64,000 bases of DNA from Bariatricus massiliensis (GCF_900086725.1 NZ_LT574837.1:435802-499801), one strand, 5' to 3'; positions 25,159-33,986 are shown, counted from the first letter of the stretch. Made by a program: numbers and translations. Notes: generated by a model from the letters alone, not told the origin.

Positions 25159-26214
25159 ATGAACAAAATGAATGCAGTTGTTTCTTATGGAAAGAATGAT
25201 TTTTGTATTGCGGAAGTAGAAATCCCCGTTCCCACAGACGACGAAGTGCTCTGCAGAATAAAGTCCGTTGCCATATGTGGATCAGACCCCGGACTTTTTT
25301 CGGGCCATTATGCTTCCATGGGCTGGCCCCCTTCTTATCCCTTTATATTTGGACATGAATGGACGGGCGAAGTAATAAAAACAGGTAAGCGGGTTACTTC
25401 TCTTCGTCCCGGAGATCGGGTTGCGGGGGAAGCACACAGTGGATGCGGTATCTGCCGCAACTGCAGGGAAGGAAATTATAATCTTTGCCTGAACTATGGA
25501 AATCTGCTGAAAGGCCATCGGCATTACGGCTTTCTTGTAAACGGTGCTTACGCTCAGTACGGCGTCTTTACCGCAAAAAGCTGCACAAAAATTCCGGACA
25601 ACGTGTCTTATGATGATGCCGCCCTCTGTGATTCTGCCGGCACAGCCTTACAGGCAGTACGCCTTGCAGACATCCGGCAGGGAGAAACCATAGCCATCTA
25701 CGGCCCCGGCCCTATCGGGAATCTTGCCATGCAGATTGCCCGCACCAAAGGTGCACACGTTATTGTAATTGGCCGGGGCGCACGGCTTGAAGCTTGTCTG
25801 GCGGACGGCGCACACGAGGTGATTGACTATGAAAAGCACGAACCGCTAGAGCGGCTTGCACAGCTTACCGGCGGAATGGGTGCAGATGCGGTAATTGAAT
25901 GTGCCGGAACAGATACAGCTATCTATAACTCTGTGATGAGCGCCCGCAAAAACGGCCGTGTTGTTCTTGTCTCTATGCCAAAAAATAAAGATTTGGTGAT
26001 GCCTGTGAATACTATTGTGTGTAACCAGATTCATGTGACAGGCTCCCGTGCCAATCCGAACTGTTGTCCGGAAATATTAAAACTGCTCGCTGAAGGGCGG
26101 ATAAAAACAGAGCATCTGATTACACACCGTTTCCCAATGACAGAAATGGCGGAGGCTTTGGATATTTTTTCGAAAAGAAAAGATGGAGCTGTGAAAGTAA
26201 TTGTGCATCCCTAA
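25159..26214 (+). CDS. Zinc-dependent alcohol/polyol dehydrogenase (MDR family)
   Basis: A 351-residue medium-chain dehydrogenase of the sorbitol/threonine dehydrogenase type. The catalytic zinc site shows ICGSD and GHEW; the structural zinc cysteines are in CGICRNCREGNYNLC. The NAD-binding glycines are in YGPGPIGNLAMQ. AGGAGGTG lies before the ATG. It is divergent from the ABC operon and probably co-regulated, so it may perform the first oxidation of the imported polyol or sugar. The exact substrate is unknown. Confidence 0.9.
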   Translation: MNKMNAVVSYGKNDFCIAEVEIPVPTDDEVLCRIKSVAICGSDPGLFSGHYASMGWPPSYPFIFGHEWTGEVIKTGKRVTSLRPGDRVAGEAHSGCGICRNCREGNYNLCLNYGNLLKGHRHYGFLVNGAYAQYGVFTAKSCTKIPDNVSYDDAALCDSAGTALQAVRLADIRQGETIAIYGPGPIGNLAMQIARTKGAHVIVIGRGARLEACLADGAHEVIDYEKHEPLERLAQLTGGMGADAVIECAGTDTAIYNSVMSARKNGRVVLVSMPKNKDLVMPVNTIVCNQIHVTGSRANPNCCPEILKLLAEGRIKTEHLITHRFPMTEMAEALDIFSKRKDGAVKVIVHP

Positions 26215-26238
26215 TTTGATGGGGAGAAAGGAGTTAAT

Positions 26239-27114
26239 ATGAAGATAGGATGGATTGGGGTCGGACTCATGGGGAGCAGAATGGCAAAACGGCTGCTGAA
26301 CGCGGGATACGAAGTTTGTGTGTGCGATCCGGTGAAAGAAAACAAAGAGAAACTGATAGCAGAAGGGGCCACTGCCGCCTTATCCCCCGCTGATTTGGCT
26401 GGGAAGACAGACATGATTTTCTGTATGATTCCAAATGCCACTGTCTTACTGGATATTATAAGCGGTGAAAACGGAATATTAGAAGCAATGCCCAAAGACT
26501 TTATCGTTGTGGATATGAGTACTATTGATCCTGATGCTTCTGCACAGGCCGCTTCTGCCATTGAGGGAGCTGGCGGGCATTTCCTACGCTCCACAGTGAC
26601 GGGAAGTACAGAATTTGCTGAAAAAGGGACTCTTGGAATTATGGTCTCTGGAGAAACGGCCGTCTATGAATCCGTCACCCCTCTTCTGCAGATTCTAGGC
26701 AACCGCATGCATTATCTGGGAGATGCGGAGCAGTCCCGCTATATGAAAATCTGCATTAATATGATGATTGGGACAAGTATGCAGATGTTGGCAGAATCCG
26801 TAGTACTCGGCGAAAAAGCAGGCCTTGACTGGGACAAGATGATTGAATGTATCTGTGACAGTGCCGCAGCCTCATCGATTATCAAAGCTAAAAAAGAAAT
26901 GTTCCAGAAACGGGATTTTGCGCCAATGTGCACGGCTCTGACTCTGGAAAAGGATATGGAAATTGCCCTTTCTTTGGGCAAAAAACATGGTCTCTCTCTG
27001 CCGATTACTTCTATTTCCAAGCAGAATTACACGGCTATGCGGTCTCATGGTCTGGAAGAGCTGGATTATGCCGGAATTTTGATGGTGAATGAGGTATTGA
27101 ACGGATTGGGGTAA
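26239..27114 (+). CDS. 3-hydroxyisobutyrate dehydrogenase family oxidoreductase
   Basis: A 291-residue beta-hydroxyacid dehydrogenase. The NAD(P) motif GVGLMGSRMAKRL is at residues 7-19, the substrate region reads STVTGSTEFAEKGTL, and the catalytic Lys170 and Asn174 lie in RYMKICINMM. Family members reduce tartronate semialdehyde, succinate semialdehyde or related C3-C4 acids. Given the 4-hydroxybutyrate genes nearby, a second semialdehyde reductase is possible; a sugar-acid oxidation step is equally possible. It is 24 bp after the zinc dehydrogenase and co-transcribed. Confidence 0.88.
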   Translation: MKIGWIGVGLMGSRMAKRLLNAGYEVCVCDPVKENKEKLIAEGATAALSPADLAGKTDMIFCMIPNATVLLDIISGENGILEAMPKDFIVVDMSTIDPDASAQAASAIEGAGGHFLRSTVTGSTEFAEKGTLGIMVSGETAVYESVTPLLQILGNRMHYLGDAEQSRYMKICINMMIGTSMQMLAESVVLGEKAGLDWDKMIECICDSAAASSIIKAKKEMFQKRDFAPMCTALTLEKDMEIALSLGKKHGLSLPITSISKQNYTAMRSHGLEELDYAGILMVNEVLNGLG

Positions 27115-27146
27115 TCTGTGTTTACCAGCACGTTTTATAGAAGATA

Positions 27147-27180
27147 GGGAGCAGCACAAACTTTGTGCATGCTCCCTTAT
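27147..27180. terminator. Bidirectional terminator between convergent genes
   Basis: GGGAGC/GCTCCC with an inner GCACAAA/TTTGTGC arm, followed by TTATTAT, lies between the dehydrogenase gene and the convergent gntR gene. Confidence 0.75.
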
Positions 27181-27195
27181 TATCACATCTGCTAT

Positions 27196-27858
27196 TTACA
27201 GCATATAATATCTGTCTTTATGCATATTTTTGACCTCAACAATATGTTCCACCACAGCTTTCTGGGCCGCCTCACTGTCTCCCGCAATTACTGCGTCCAA
27301 AATCTTTCTATGCGCCTTGATTGCCATATCACGTACGGTTTTGTCATCCTTAGCAGAGATTGCAATCTGCCGAATCTGGTCGTATATGACTGCAATAGAA
27401 TTCTTCAGACGGGTATTCTGCGCCCCCTCGGCAATCAGGCTGTGAATCTTCATATCGGCCTTCATAAATTCCTCATGCTTACCGGCCTCATAAGCAGCCT
27501 CCTGCTGCCTCATATACTCTTGAAAAAGTGACACCTTTTCAGGCTCTGCCCTCTCCATGAACAGTTTCATGGCCATACATTCCAGTGCCTCCCTCACTTC
27601 AAAAATCTCAATCATATCCCGAAATTCAATACGCTTTACAAACACACCCTTACCGTCTATAATTTCCACCAACCCATCAGCCGCCAATTCTCGAAGCGCT
27701 TCACGTACCGGGGTGCGGCTGATGTCAAGCACCTCACACAGCTGTCTTTCAACCAAGGGCATTTCCTTTTTAATTGTTCCGTCAATTATCATCTCTTTAA
27801 TTTTAATATATGCAATCTGTTTCTTTGACAATGTTTCCATATTACTCTTCCTTGCCAT
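27196..27858 (-). CDS. GntR family regulator (FadR type), paralogue 2
   Basis: A 220-residue regulator with the same architecture as paralogue 1: winged helix (PLVERQLCEVLDISRTPVREALRELAADGLVEI) and FCD ligand domain. The two share long identical runs such as VREALREL and EGAQNTRL. The start at 27858 has GGAGGAAGG directly upstream; an open frame extending to 28041 crosses the promoter and a palindromic repeat and is not credible. Its own promoter overlaps a GTATACCA site, suggesting autoregulation. Confidence 0.92.
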   Translation of the reverse strand: MARKSNMETLSKKQIAYIKIKEMIIDGTIKKEMPLVERQLCEVLDISRTPVREALRELAADGLVEIIDGKGVFVKRIEFRDMIEIFEVREALECMAMKLFMERAEPEKVSLFQEYMRQQEAAYEAGKHEEFMKADMKIHSLIAEGAQNTRLKNSIAVIYDQIRQIAISAKDDKTVRDMAIKAHRKILDAVIAGDSEAAQKAVVEHIVEVKNMHKDRYYML

Positions 27859-27923
27859 AATCCTTCCTCCAAGTTCCTTACCGCCACATCGATGATTAAA
27901 AGTGGCAAAATTTTCCTTAAATA

Positions 27924-27971
27924 AGTATACCAGAAAAATACGCCTAATACAACGCTGACATACCATATGTC
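27924..27971 (-). promoter_or_regulatory. gntR paralogue 2 promoter with two dyad sites
   Basis: Minus-strand TTGTAT (27952-27947) and TATACT (27929-27924) have a 17-bp spacer; TGGTATACT overlaps the -10 box. Just upstream, GACATA-CCA-TATGTC (27957-27971) is a perfect dyad with a 3-nt centre. Both are plausible operators. Confidence 0.65.
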
Positions 27972-28026
27972 GTAATGTGTCGATTATCTCTCGTTTAATT
28001 ATCTGAATTGTTTCCGAATTGTAGAG

Positions 28027-28060
28027 GGGGACAGGTCCCAACGCGTTGGGACCTGTCCCC
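28027..28060. repeat. Palindromic repeat copy 2
   Basis: A perfect 34-bp palindrome: GGGGACAGGTCCCAACG followed directly by its reverse complement. It is preceded by GAATTGTAGA, shared with the other copies, and ends 7 bp before the stop of the minus-strand methyltransferase gene. Confidence 0.9.
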
Positions 28061-28067
28061 TTTGCTA

Positions 28068-29552
28068 TTATAACACTACTACATAGGTTCCTTCTTTTTT
28101 GGAAATTTCGAATTTCTTTTTTATCTTAAAACCGCAATTGGGTGCTAAGCTTTGGATATATTCGTAATTATGGGAATAGAGGATTATCACAGCGTCCTCT
28201 TTCAGGTACGTGGAAACGGATTGAAAAAATCTCTTATAAATCTCAAATACTTCCTCTTCCGTCATGCGCCCTATGGCAAAGGGCATATCGGTGATTATTT
28301 CATCGAAGAGATATTCGTGGGTAAACCGGAAAAAGTCCCTGTTGATATAGTGGATAATCTGATGAGCGGCCTCTGTGTTGATTCTAGCCTTCTCTATCGC
28401 CTCTTCCTGTATATCAATTCCGTAAGTGGTATTGGCGGGAACTGTCTTATGCCTCTCAATGAGCATGGTCCCCACGCCGCAGAACGGGTCTAAGACCTGC
28501 GCTCTTTCTTTCATATAGTCTTTCGCAAGCGCCACGGTCAAAGCCGCATTTACCGGCCTGATGCTGGTGGGCATGAACTCCCTGCGGTAGGAAAAACGCT
28601 CGTCTCTCAGTGTATACAGTTTTACAAGCAGATTACAGTTTCCCTCTTTGTTCTCAATGAAACGCAGTTCCACTTCATAATTTGATGTGGTATTAATCAG
28701 CTTCCGCTCTGAAAGCCGCTCAATCTGGCCGGAAAGTTTCTTTACAAACGTGCTTCTTTCATCCAGAGGCCGCTTACTTTTGAACTCTACCCGGAAATAA
28801 AAGGGTGGTTTCCCCTTGTGGCTCTTATCCAAAAATTCCATAAGCCCCGAATCCAGCAGCGTCTTAGCTGCCTCCACAGGCTCCATGGTGCAGGCTTTCA
28901 TCCCCTTGATGGAAAAGAGGACTTCCTGATATGTGCGAATATGGGGAAGCCAGTGCAAGTCCGGAACCCGTGCCATCACCCCGGCTCCCACTATCTTGGA
29001 CTTAGTCTCCGGAGCAAGCTCCATGAGCTCTTTTCTCGTCGTCTCTGCAAAATTGCGGTTCGTCAGCAAAATGATGTCATAGGTCTCATCCCATCCGTGA
29101 AATGTATGCGCGGAAACGCCCTCCATGGCGACGATCAGTGCGGATAGCTCCCGCAGTTCTTCCATATAATGCTTCTCCTGCTCCGGTGCGGCCTCCTCCC
29201 GGCGCATCTCTTCCAGCCGCTGCTTCAGCGGTTTCATGTATGCCCTATAGTCAAAATTCTTCATGGCTGTCAAATACGACGCTCTCACGAATCTCTGCTG
29301 TTCTTTTACGTAAGCCTCATAAACCGGCTGTAGAAACTCCTTCCTGCCCAAATCACCCATGAGCAAAGCAGCATTTTTGCGGGTCTTTGCATCCTCCGCT
29401 TCCAGCAGGCTTATCAACCGCCCCTCTTCCCCCGCTATCGCATAAAGAAAGGGAACCCCGGACCCGGCTTTCTTGATTTCCTGCCTAATCTTACTCAAAT
29501 TCTGCCTCACATCACGATTCTCTTTAATTTCATTCCAATATTTATTTATCAT
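28068..29552 (-). CDS. THUMP/UPF0020-type RNA guanine methyltransferase-like protein
   Basis: A 494-residue protein in three parts. The N-terminal third is helical and HEAT-like (about 1-130). A middle region resembles a THUMP-type RNA-binding domain. The C-terminal Rossmann methyltransferase shows a SAM motif DPFCGVGTML (about 350) and a catalytic DMPFAIGR motif, the D-x-P-F form used by N2-guanine RNA methylases (RlmL, Trm14/TrmN). The exact RNA target is unknown. It is 17 bp after the DbpA-type helicase gene, so an rRNA modification and ribosome assembly unit is plausible. Confidence 0.8.
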   Translation of the reverse strand: MINKYWNEIKENRDVRQNLSKIRQEIKKAGSGVPFLYAIAGEEGRLISLLEAEDAKTRKNAALLMGDLGRKEFLQPVYEAYVKEQQRFVRASYLTAMKNFDYRAYMKPLKQRLEEMRREEAAPEQEKHYMEELRELSALIVAMEGVSAHTFHGWDETYDIILLTNRNFAETTRKELMELAPETKSKIVGAGVMARVPDLHWLPHIRTYQEVLFSIKGMKACTMEPVEAAKTLLDSGLMEFLDKSHKGKPPFYFRVEFKSKRPLDERSTFVKKLSGQIERLSERKLINTTSNYEVELRFIENKEGNCNLLVKLYTLRDERFSYRREFMPTSIRPVNAALTVALAKDYMKERAQVLDPFCGVGTMLIERHKTVPANTTYGIDIQEEAIEKARINTEAAHQIIHYINRDFFRFTHEYLFDEIITDMPFAIGRMTEEEVFEIYKRFFQSVSTYLKEDAVIILYSHNYEYIQSLAPNCGFKIKKKFEISKKEGTYVVVL

Positions 29553-29569
29553 ATTGCTCCTCTATCCTG

Positions 29570-31018
29570 TTATAGGCGGCCCTTGCGGACCTTCCTTACT
29601 TTCCCCTTTATCGGTTTTGTCTGCAGACACTCTAACACAAGCGTCCCTTTGTTGTTTCTTATTTCCACGTAGCTCATACTATCCCGGATATCGATGATTC
29701 CGATATCCTCCTCCGCCACGCCCTCTATACTACAAATCGTACCCACAATATCTCCCGGGCGCAGTTTAGACTTCCTCCCACCTCCAATGGACAGACGCAG
29801 GATTCCCTCATTCAGCGCGTCACCCTTCTGCGGCTTGCCCGCCGCCCGCTTCCGCTGAGTCTTCCAAAATAATTGCTCCTCCTCCGGGCTCACATCCGGG
29901 CAGACCGTCACAGGCAGTTCCTGCTCCGTGTAGGATTCCACCATTCGAAGCATGCGCCTGTCCTCCTCGCAGACAAGGCTGACCGCCGTTCCGCTGCGAC
30001 CATTACGGCCAGTGCGCCCAATCCGGTGTACATAAGTCTCCCTGCCCGTGGGAAAGTCATAATTTATCACATGGGTAATGCCCTCAAAATCAATGCCCCT
30101 CGCCGCCACATCCGTGGCAATCAAAAAACGAAATCCACCCCGCCGAAAGGCGTCTACCGTTTTCAGGCGCTCCCGCTGCTCCATGTCCCCGTGGAGCATT
30201 CCACAAAATATTCTGTCCCTACGAAGCTTTTGGAAAAGTACGTTTACCATCTCCTTCGTGCCACAGAAAATAATGCAGCTCCCCGGATTTTCAAGCTTCA
30301 GCACCTGACAAAAAGTCTCGTACTTGCTGTCCCTATCCGCCTCATACAACCGTTGAGTTATGGCATTTTCTTTGGACTCATCCTGCTCCTGCATAATGAG
30401 CGCAGCATCCCGAATATAGGTATCCGCCAATTCTTGAATCTCTGGCTTTAAAGTGGCCGAGAACAAGGAAATCTTACACCCCTCCCCCAGAAGAGCCAGT
30501 ATCTCGTTGACCTCATCCGCAAATCCCATATCCAGCATCAAATCCGCCTCATCGATTACTGCATATACCACCTTGTCAAGCCGCAGGCTTTCCCGCCTCA
30601 AATGGTCTGCCACACGCCCCGGAGTTCCCACCACAATATGGGACTTCTGCCTTAAGGTCTGTATCTGCTTGTCTATCGGAAAGCCTCCAAATAACGCAGG
30701 CACCTTCAGCCGTTTCTTCCTCCCAATGCGGAACATCTCATCCTTTACCTGCTCCGCCAGCTCCCTTGTAGGCTCCAGCACAAGGGCCTGAGGCGCATTC
30801 TCCTCCCAGACTATGTTCTCACAAATGGGGATGGCAAATGCCGCGGTCTTACCGCTCCCCGTAGGCGCTTTCGCCACAATATTTTTCCCCGCCAGCATAG
30901 CCGGTATCACATCCTGCTGGATACGAGTAGGCCTGTCGTAACCCAAGAGCCTAAGAGCCTCCAGAATATCTTCTGATAATTTATAATTTTGAAACTGCGT
31001 TTGTATTTGAATAGCCAT
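29570..31018 (-). CDS. dbpA: DEAD-box RNA helicase, DbpA type
   Basis: A 482-residue ATP-dependent RNA helicase. Motifs in order: APTGSGKT (I), PTRELAEQ (Ia), DEAD in VIDEADLMLDMGF (II), SAT (III), then in the second RecA domain ATDVAARGID and HRIGRTGRNGR (V, VI). A DbpA C-terminal RNA-binding domain follows (about 405-475; LRLSIGGGRKSKLRPGDIVGTI), which in known proteins targets hairpin 92 of 23S rRNA. A role in large-subunit assembly is likely. Confidence 0.9.
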   Translation of the reverse strand: MAIQIQTQFQNYKLSEDILEALRLLGYDRPTRIQQDVIPAMLAGKNIVAKAPTGSGKTAAFAIPICENIVWEENAPQALVLEPTRELAEQVKDEMFRIGRKKRLKVPALFGGFPIDKQIQTLRQKSHIVVGTPGRVADHLRRESLRLDKVVYAVIDEADLMLDMGFADEVNEILALLGEGCKISLFSATLKPEIQELADTYIRDAALIMQEQDESKENAITQRLYEADRDSKYETFCQVLKLENPGSCIIFCGTKEMVNVLFQKLRRDRIFCGMLHGDMEQRERLKTVDAFRRGGFRFLIATDVAARGIDFEGITHVINYDFPTGRETYVHRIGRTGRNGRSGTAVSLVCEEDRRMLRMVESYTEQELPVTVCPDVSPEEEQLFWKTQRKRAAGKPQKGDALNEGILRLSIGGGRKSKLRPGDIVGTICSIEGVAEEDIGIIDIRDSMSYVEIRNNKGTLVLECLQTKPIKGKVRKVRKGRL

Positions 31019-31098
31019 AGATTCCTTTCGAGCTTATATTTATTACCTTCGCCGTACGCTTATTTTAACACAGAATTCCTTTTGTGGCTCTATTCTTT

Positions 31099-31127
31099 TT
31101 GATTTCTTATTCATTATGTGATATACT
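31099..31127 (+). promoter_or_regulatory. Promoter of second MATE gene
   Basis: TTGATT (31099-31104) and TATACT (31122-31127) with a 17-bp spacer, 50 bp before the chosen start. Confidence 0.7.
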
Positions 31128-31176
31128 TATTTTTACTAAGAGTCAGTCAGGTCCAACTGAATATGGAGTGAACAAG

Positions 31177-32523
31177 ATGAATAAATACGAAAGTAAACAG
31201 TTTTATTCTGATATACTAGTTCTTTTGCTGCCTATTGTTTTTCAGAATTTGATTAATGTAGGTGTTACCATGACAGATGTCGTGATGTTGGGAAACGTCA
31301 ATGAGACCTCTTTGGCAGCATGCTCTTTAGCCGGACAAATACAGTTTATTATGATGTTGGTTTTCTCCGGTCTCACCGCTGGTGCTTCCGTTCTGACTGC
31401 ACAATACTGGGGAAAAAAAGATACTAGAACGATAGAGAAAGTAATGGCCATTACAATGCGTTTTTCGCTTTGTATTGGTCTTTTTTTTGCCCTTCTGGCT
31501 ATTTTTACGCCAGAGATGCTCATACGCATCTATTCTCCCGAAAATATAATTATCAGAGAGGGCAGTCAATACCTACGCATTGTAGGACTCTCCTATCTAT
31601 TTATGTCTGTCACTAACATTTATTTGTACATCATGCGCAGCGTAGAGCAGGTTCTGGTTGCCACGATTATTTACAGTATCTCCCTTCTCTTCAATATCGG
31701 AGCAGACTGGATATTAATATTTGGACTCTTTGGTCTGTCGCCTATGGGTATCCGAGGCGCGGCTATGGGCACGCTGCTGTCCCGGCTGTTGGAATTGATT
31801 CTCGTCTTTATCTATGCCCGCTTTTTCAACCACGTTATCCATTTCCGCCTGTCGGACATGATTCTGAGTTCGCCGCTTTTGTTGAAGGATTTTCTCAAGT
31901 ATTCTACCCCCACTGTACTAAATGAAATTGTATGTGGCGTAGGTCTTTCGGCGAATGCCGCTATTCTCGGACATCTCGGAAGCGCCGCCGTGGCCGCCAA
32001 TTCTGTGGCCCAGATGTGCCGGCAGCTTGCAACAATTGTAGCCTTCGGAATAGCGAATGTGGCCGGAGTAATGATAGGCAAAAAAATTGGTGCGTCCGAG
32101 TACCGACTGACCCGGGAATATGCCCGTAAATTCATAAAACTAAGTCTCCTTACAGGCGGGGCGGCGGCATTTATACTTGTCCTTATCCGCCCAGTGATAG
32201 TTCACAGCATGAAATTATCTTCCCTTGCCGGCCACTATCTCTCATTTATGTTCTTTGTCGTAGCATATTTCTCTATCGCCAAGTCCTTCAACACCACAAT
32301 GGTAAGTACATTCCGGGCAGGTGGGGACACAAAAACAGGGCTGGTCATGGACATAACCATGATGTGGGGCGGCTCCATTTTGCTAGGCTTTTTAGCTGCC
32401 TTTGTCTTCCGTCTGGATGTACGGATCGTCTATGTATTCCTTCTGAGCGATGAGATACTGAAGGTTCCCATCTCCGTCTGGCGCTACCGCAGTGGAAAAT
32501 GGCTCAACAACGTAACTCGCTAA
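31177..32523 (+). CDS. MATE family efflux transporter
   Basis: A 448-residue membrane protein with about twelve helices. Landmarks are LLLPIVFQNLINVGVTMTDVVMLG and, in the second half, YSTPTVLNEIVCGVGLSANAAILGHLG. The start at 31177 is preceded by GGAG at 8 nt and lies downstream of the promoter; the open frame beginning at 31084 would start upstream of it. It is only distantly similar to the MATE protein at 5910. No regulator is adjacent, and the substrate is unknown. Confidence 0.9.
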   Translation: MNKYESKQFYSDILVLLLPIVFQNLINVGVTMTDVVMLGNVNETSLAACSLAGQIQFIMMLVFSGLTAGASVLTAQYWGKKDTRTIEKVMAITMRFSLCIGLFFALLAIFTPEMLIRIYSPENIIIREGSQYLRIVGLSYLFMSVTNIYLYIMRSVEQVLVATIIYSISLLFNIGADWILIFGLFGLSPMGIRGAAMGTLLSRLLELILVFIYARFFNHVIHFRLSDMILSSPLLLKDFLKYSTPTVLNEIVCGVGLSANAAILGHLGSAAVAANSVAQMCRQLATIVAFGIANVAGVMIGKKIGASEYRLTREYARKFIKLSLLTGGAAAFILVLIRPVIVHSMKLSSLAGHYLSFMFFVVAYFSIAKSFNTTMVSTFRAGGDTKTGLVMDITMMWGGSILLGFLAAFVFRLDVRIVYVFLLSDEILKVPISVWRYRSGKWLNNVTR

Positions 32524-32801
32524 TCAATCTATTCTCACTATGCCAGTAGGTATCATTATGACAATATAGAAAAAATTTCCATGTTACATAGCCGCATTTT
32601 GGGAAGCACTTCAAAGCCAGATATTATATTACAGAGTTCACCGCCTTTGACGGAACAGCTATATCCACACTCGATGAATCTGGACACACTAAGTCCCCAT
32701 CTTTTAAACGCAGAGGAAAAGTAGTTTCTAGCTAAATATACACGACAATTTTAATTAAAAATACAGCCTTAAATTGTCAGAATATTTTTTGAATTGTAGA
32801 A
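32524..32801. other. Non-coding gap with possible remnant reading frame
   Basis: No confident gene. The frame of the MATE gene stays open past its stop for about 65 codons to a TAG at 32722, including an ATG at 32581. The peptide does not look like MATE sequence, lacks a ribosome binding site and could be a decayed fragment. AT-rich sequence follows up to the repeat at 32802, whose conserved flank begins near 32771. Confidence 0.35.
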
Positions 32802-32835
32802 GGGGACAGGTCCCAACGCGTTGGGACCTGTCCCC
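32802..32835. repeat. Palindromic repeat copy 3
   Basis: A perfect 34-bp palindrome identical to copy 2 and copy 4. The left flank (AAATTGTCAGAATAT then GAATTGTAGAA, from 32771) matches copy 4. To the right are three short near-tandem units of CTTTGAAGTCA (about 32834-32868), the last overlapping the end of the next gene. Confidence 0.9.
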
Positions 32836-32865
32836 TTTGAAGTCACTTTGAAGTCACCTTTGAAG

Positions 32866-33984
32866 TCAGTCGGTCATCGGGAGCATCATAGCTTCCCCAT
32901 ATCCCACTATCACACGGTAATAACCGCACAGCATATGGTTCACTTCTTCGTTACCCGTATCTACGTGCAGCGAGCCGCCAAATAACGCTAATATTTTGTT
33001 CTTTGAGGCCGCTATAATAATATTCTCTTTACCGACCCTTTTTATCACTTCCGCACTAATCTGTTGGTTGCCACGTCCGAATACATAACCTTGTCCGCCG
33101 ATTACAGTGACGATTATCTTTACTTTATCATAATGCTTTATTGTCTCCAGCAGTTCTCTCTCCGTACAGTCCGAGGCCACGAGCCTTCTGTTATATACCA
33201 AGTCCACGCCCAAAAGCGTATTGGGCAGATGCAGTTTCTCCATGATCGACGCAGTCGTGGAGCCTGTTCCCACGATATATAAAACATCCTTTTCCATCTC
33301 ATTTGCCACGTAATTGGAAAGCATCTCAATAGAGGCAGATTCGCTGAACCCTCTTCCACTCTTTAGATTCTGCACCATACGGGATTCATTGGGAATACGC
33401 AGATACCCATACAGCCTTGCCGATACAATTCCCTGCCGGAACAAATCCTCGTCGATGTCCATCACTTCACAGAGCTTCGTCTCCTTGACCTTGCCCTGAA
33501 CAAACTCTTTCATCAGGTTTCCCGCAGTCTTTGGATTCAGCGCGTACACGCCTGAATGAATCTTGCATCCTGCCGGGATTCCCAGAACAACCGCTTCGGT
33601 TCCCACTGCGTCAAGAATATTTCGGGCTGTCCCGTCACCACCAACAAAAAGAATCAGATCTAACTTCAGCTCCTTCATCTGCCCGGCGGCGCGGATGGTG
33701 TCCTCCGGAGTCGTATGCCCCGGAGTGATGCTGCCCAGCACGGTAACACTCAGTCCCGCCTCTCTGCAGACATCCTCCCCCATCTCACCCGGCCAGGTAT
33801 AGATGATAAGCTCATCCTCGATTTCCTTTAGGGCCTTCATCGTAATCAAGGCTTTCCTGCCGCTCTCCCGAACCGCTCCAAGCTCCAGCGCCTTCTTGAG
33901 AATCGCCGCACCGTCGGAACCCTTAAGCCCCACTTTTCCGCCGATTCCCGCCACCGGATTCACGATAAAACCAAGTCTCTTCAT
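32866..33984 (-). CDS. ATP-NAD kinase family protein (AcoX-like)
   Basis: A 372-residue protein with an N-terminal NAD-kinase-like domain: GFIVNPVAGIGGKVGLKG at the start and the GGDGTARN motif near residue 117, followed by GIPAGCKIHSGVYA. It is longer than housekeeping NAD kinase (about 280) and matches the AcoX-like group found in catabolic operons, whose biochemical role is poorly defined. It is the last gene of the operon, 2 bp after gcvPB. I would not assume NAD phosphorylation without assay. Confidence 0.8.
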   Translation of the reverse strand: MKRLGFIVNPVAGIGGKVGLKGSDGAAILKKALELGAVRESGRKALITMKALKEIEDELIIYTWPGEMGEDVCREAGLSVTVLGSITPGHTTPEDTIRAAGQMKELKLDLILFVGGDGTARNILDAVGTEAVVLGIPAGCKIHSGVYALNPKTAGNLMKEFVQGKVKETKLCEVMDIDEDLFRQGIVSARLYGYLRIPNESRMVQNLKSGRGFSESASIEMLSNYVANEMEKDVLYIVGTGSTTASIMEKLHLPNTLLGVDLVYNRRLVASDCTERELLETIKHYDKVKIIVTVIGGQGYVFGRGNQQISAEVIKRVGKENIIIAASKNKILALFGGSLHVDTGNEEVNHMLCGYYRVIVGYGEAMMLPMTD

Positions 33985-33986
33985 AC

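Noticed and set aside
27859..28041. N-terminal extension of the GntR paralogue 2 frame
   Set aside because: It crosses the gene's own promoter, operator dyads and the palindromic repeat; the GGAGG-preceded ATG at 27858 aligns with paralogue 1.
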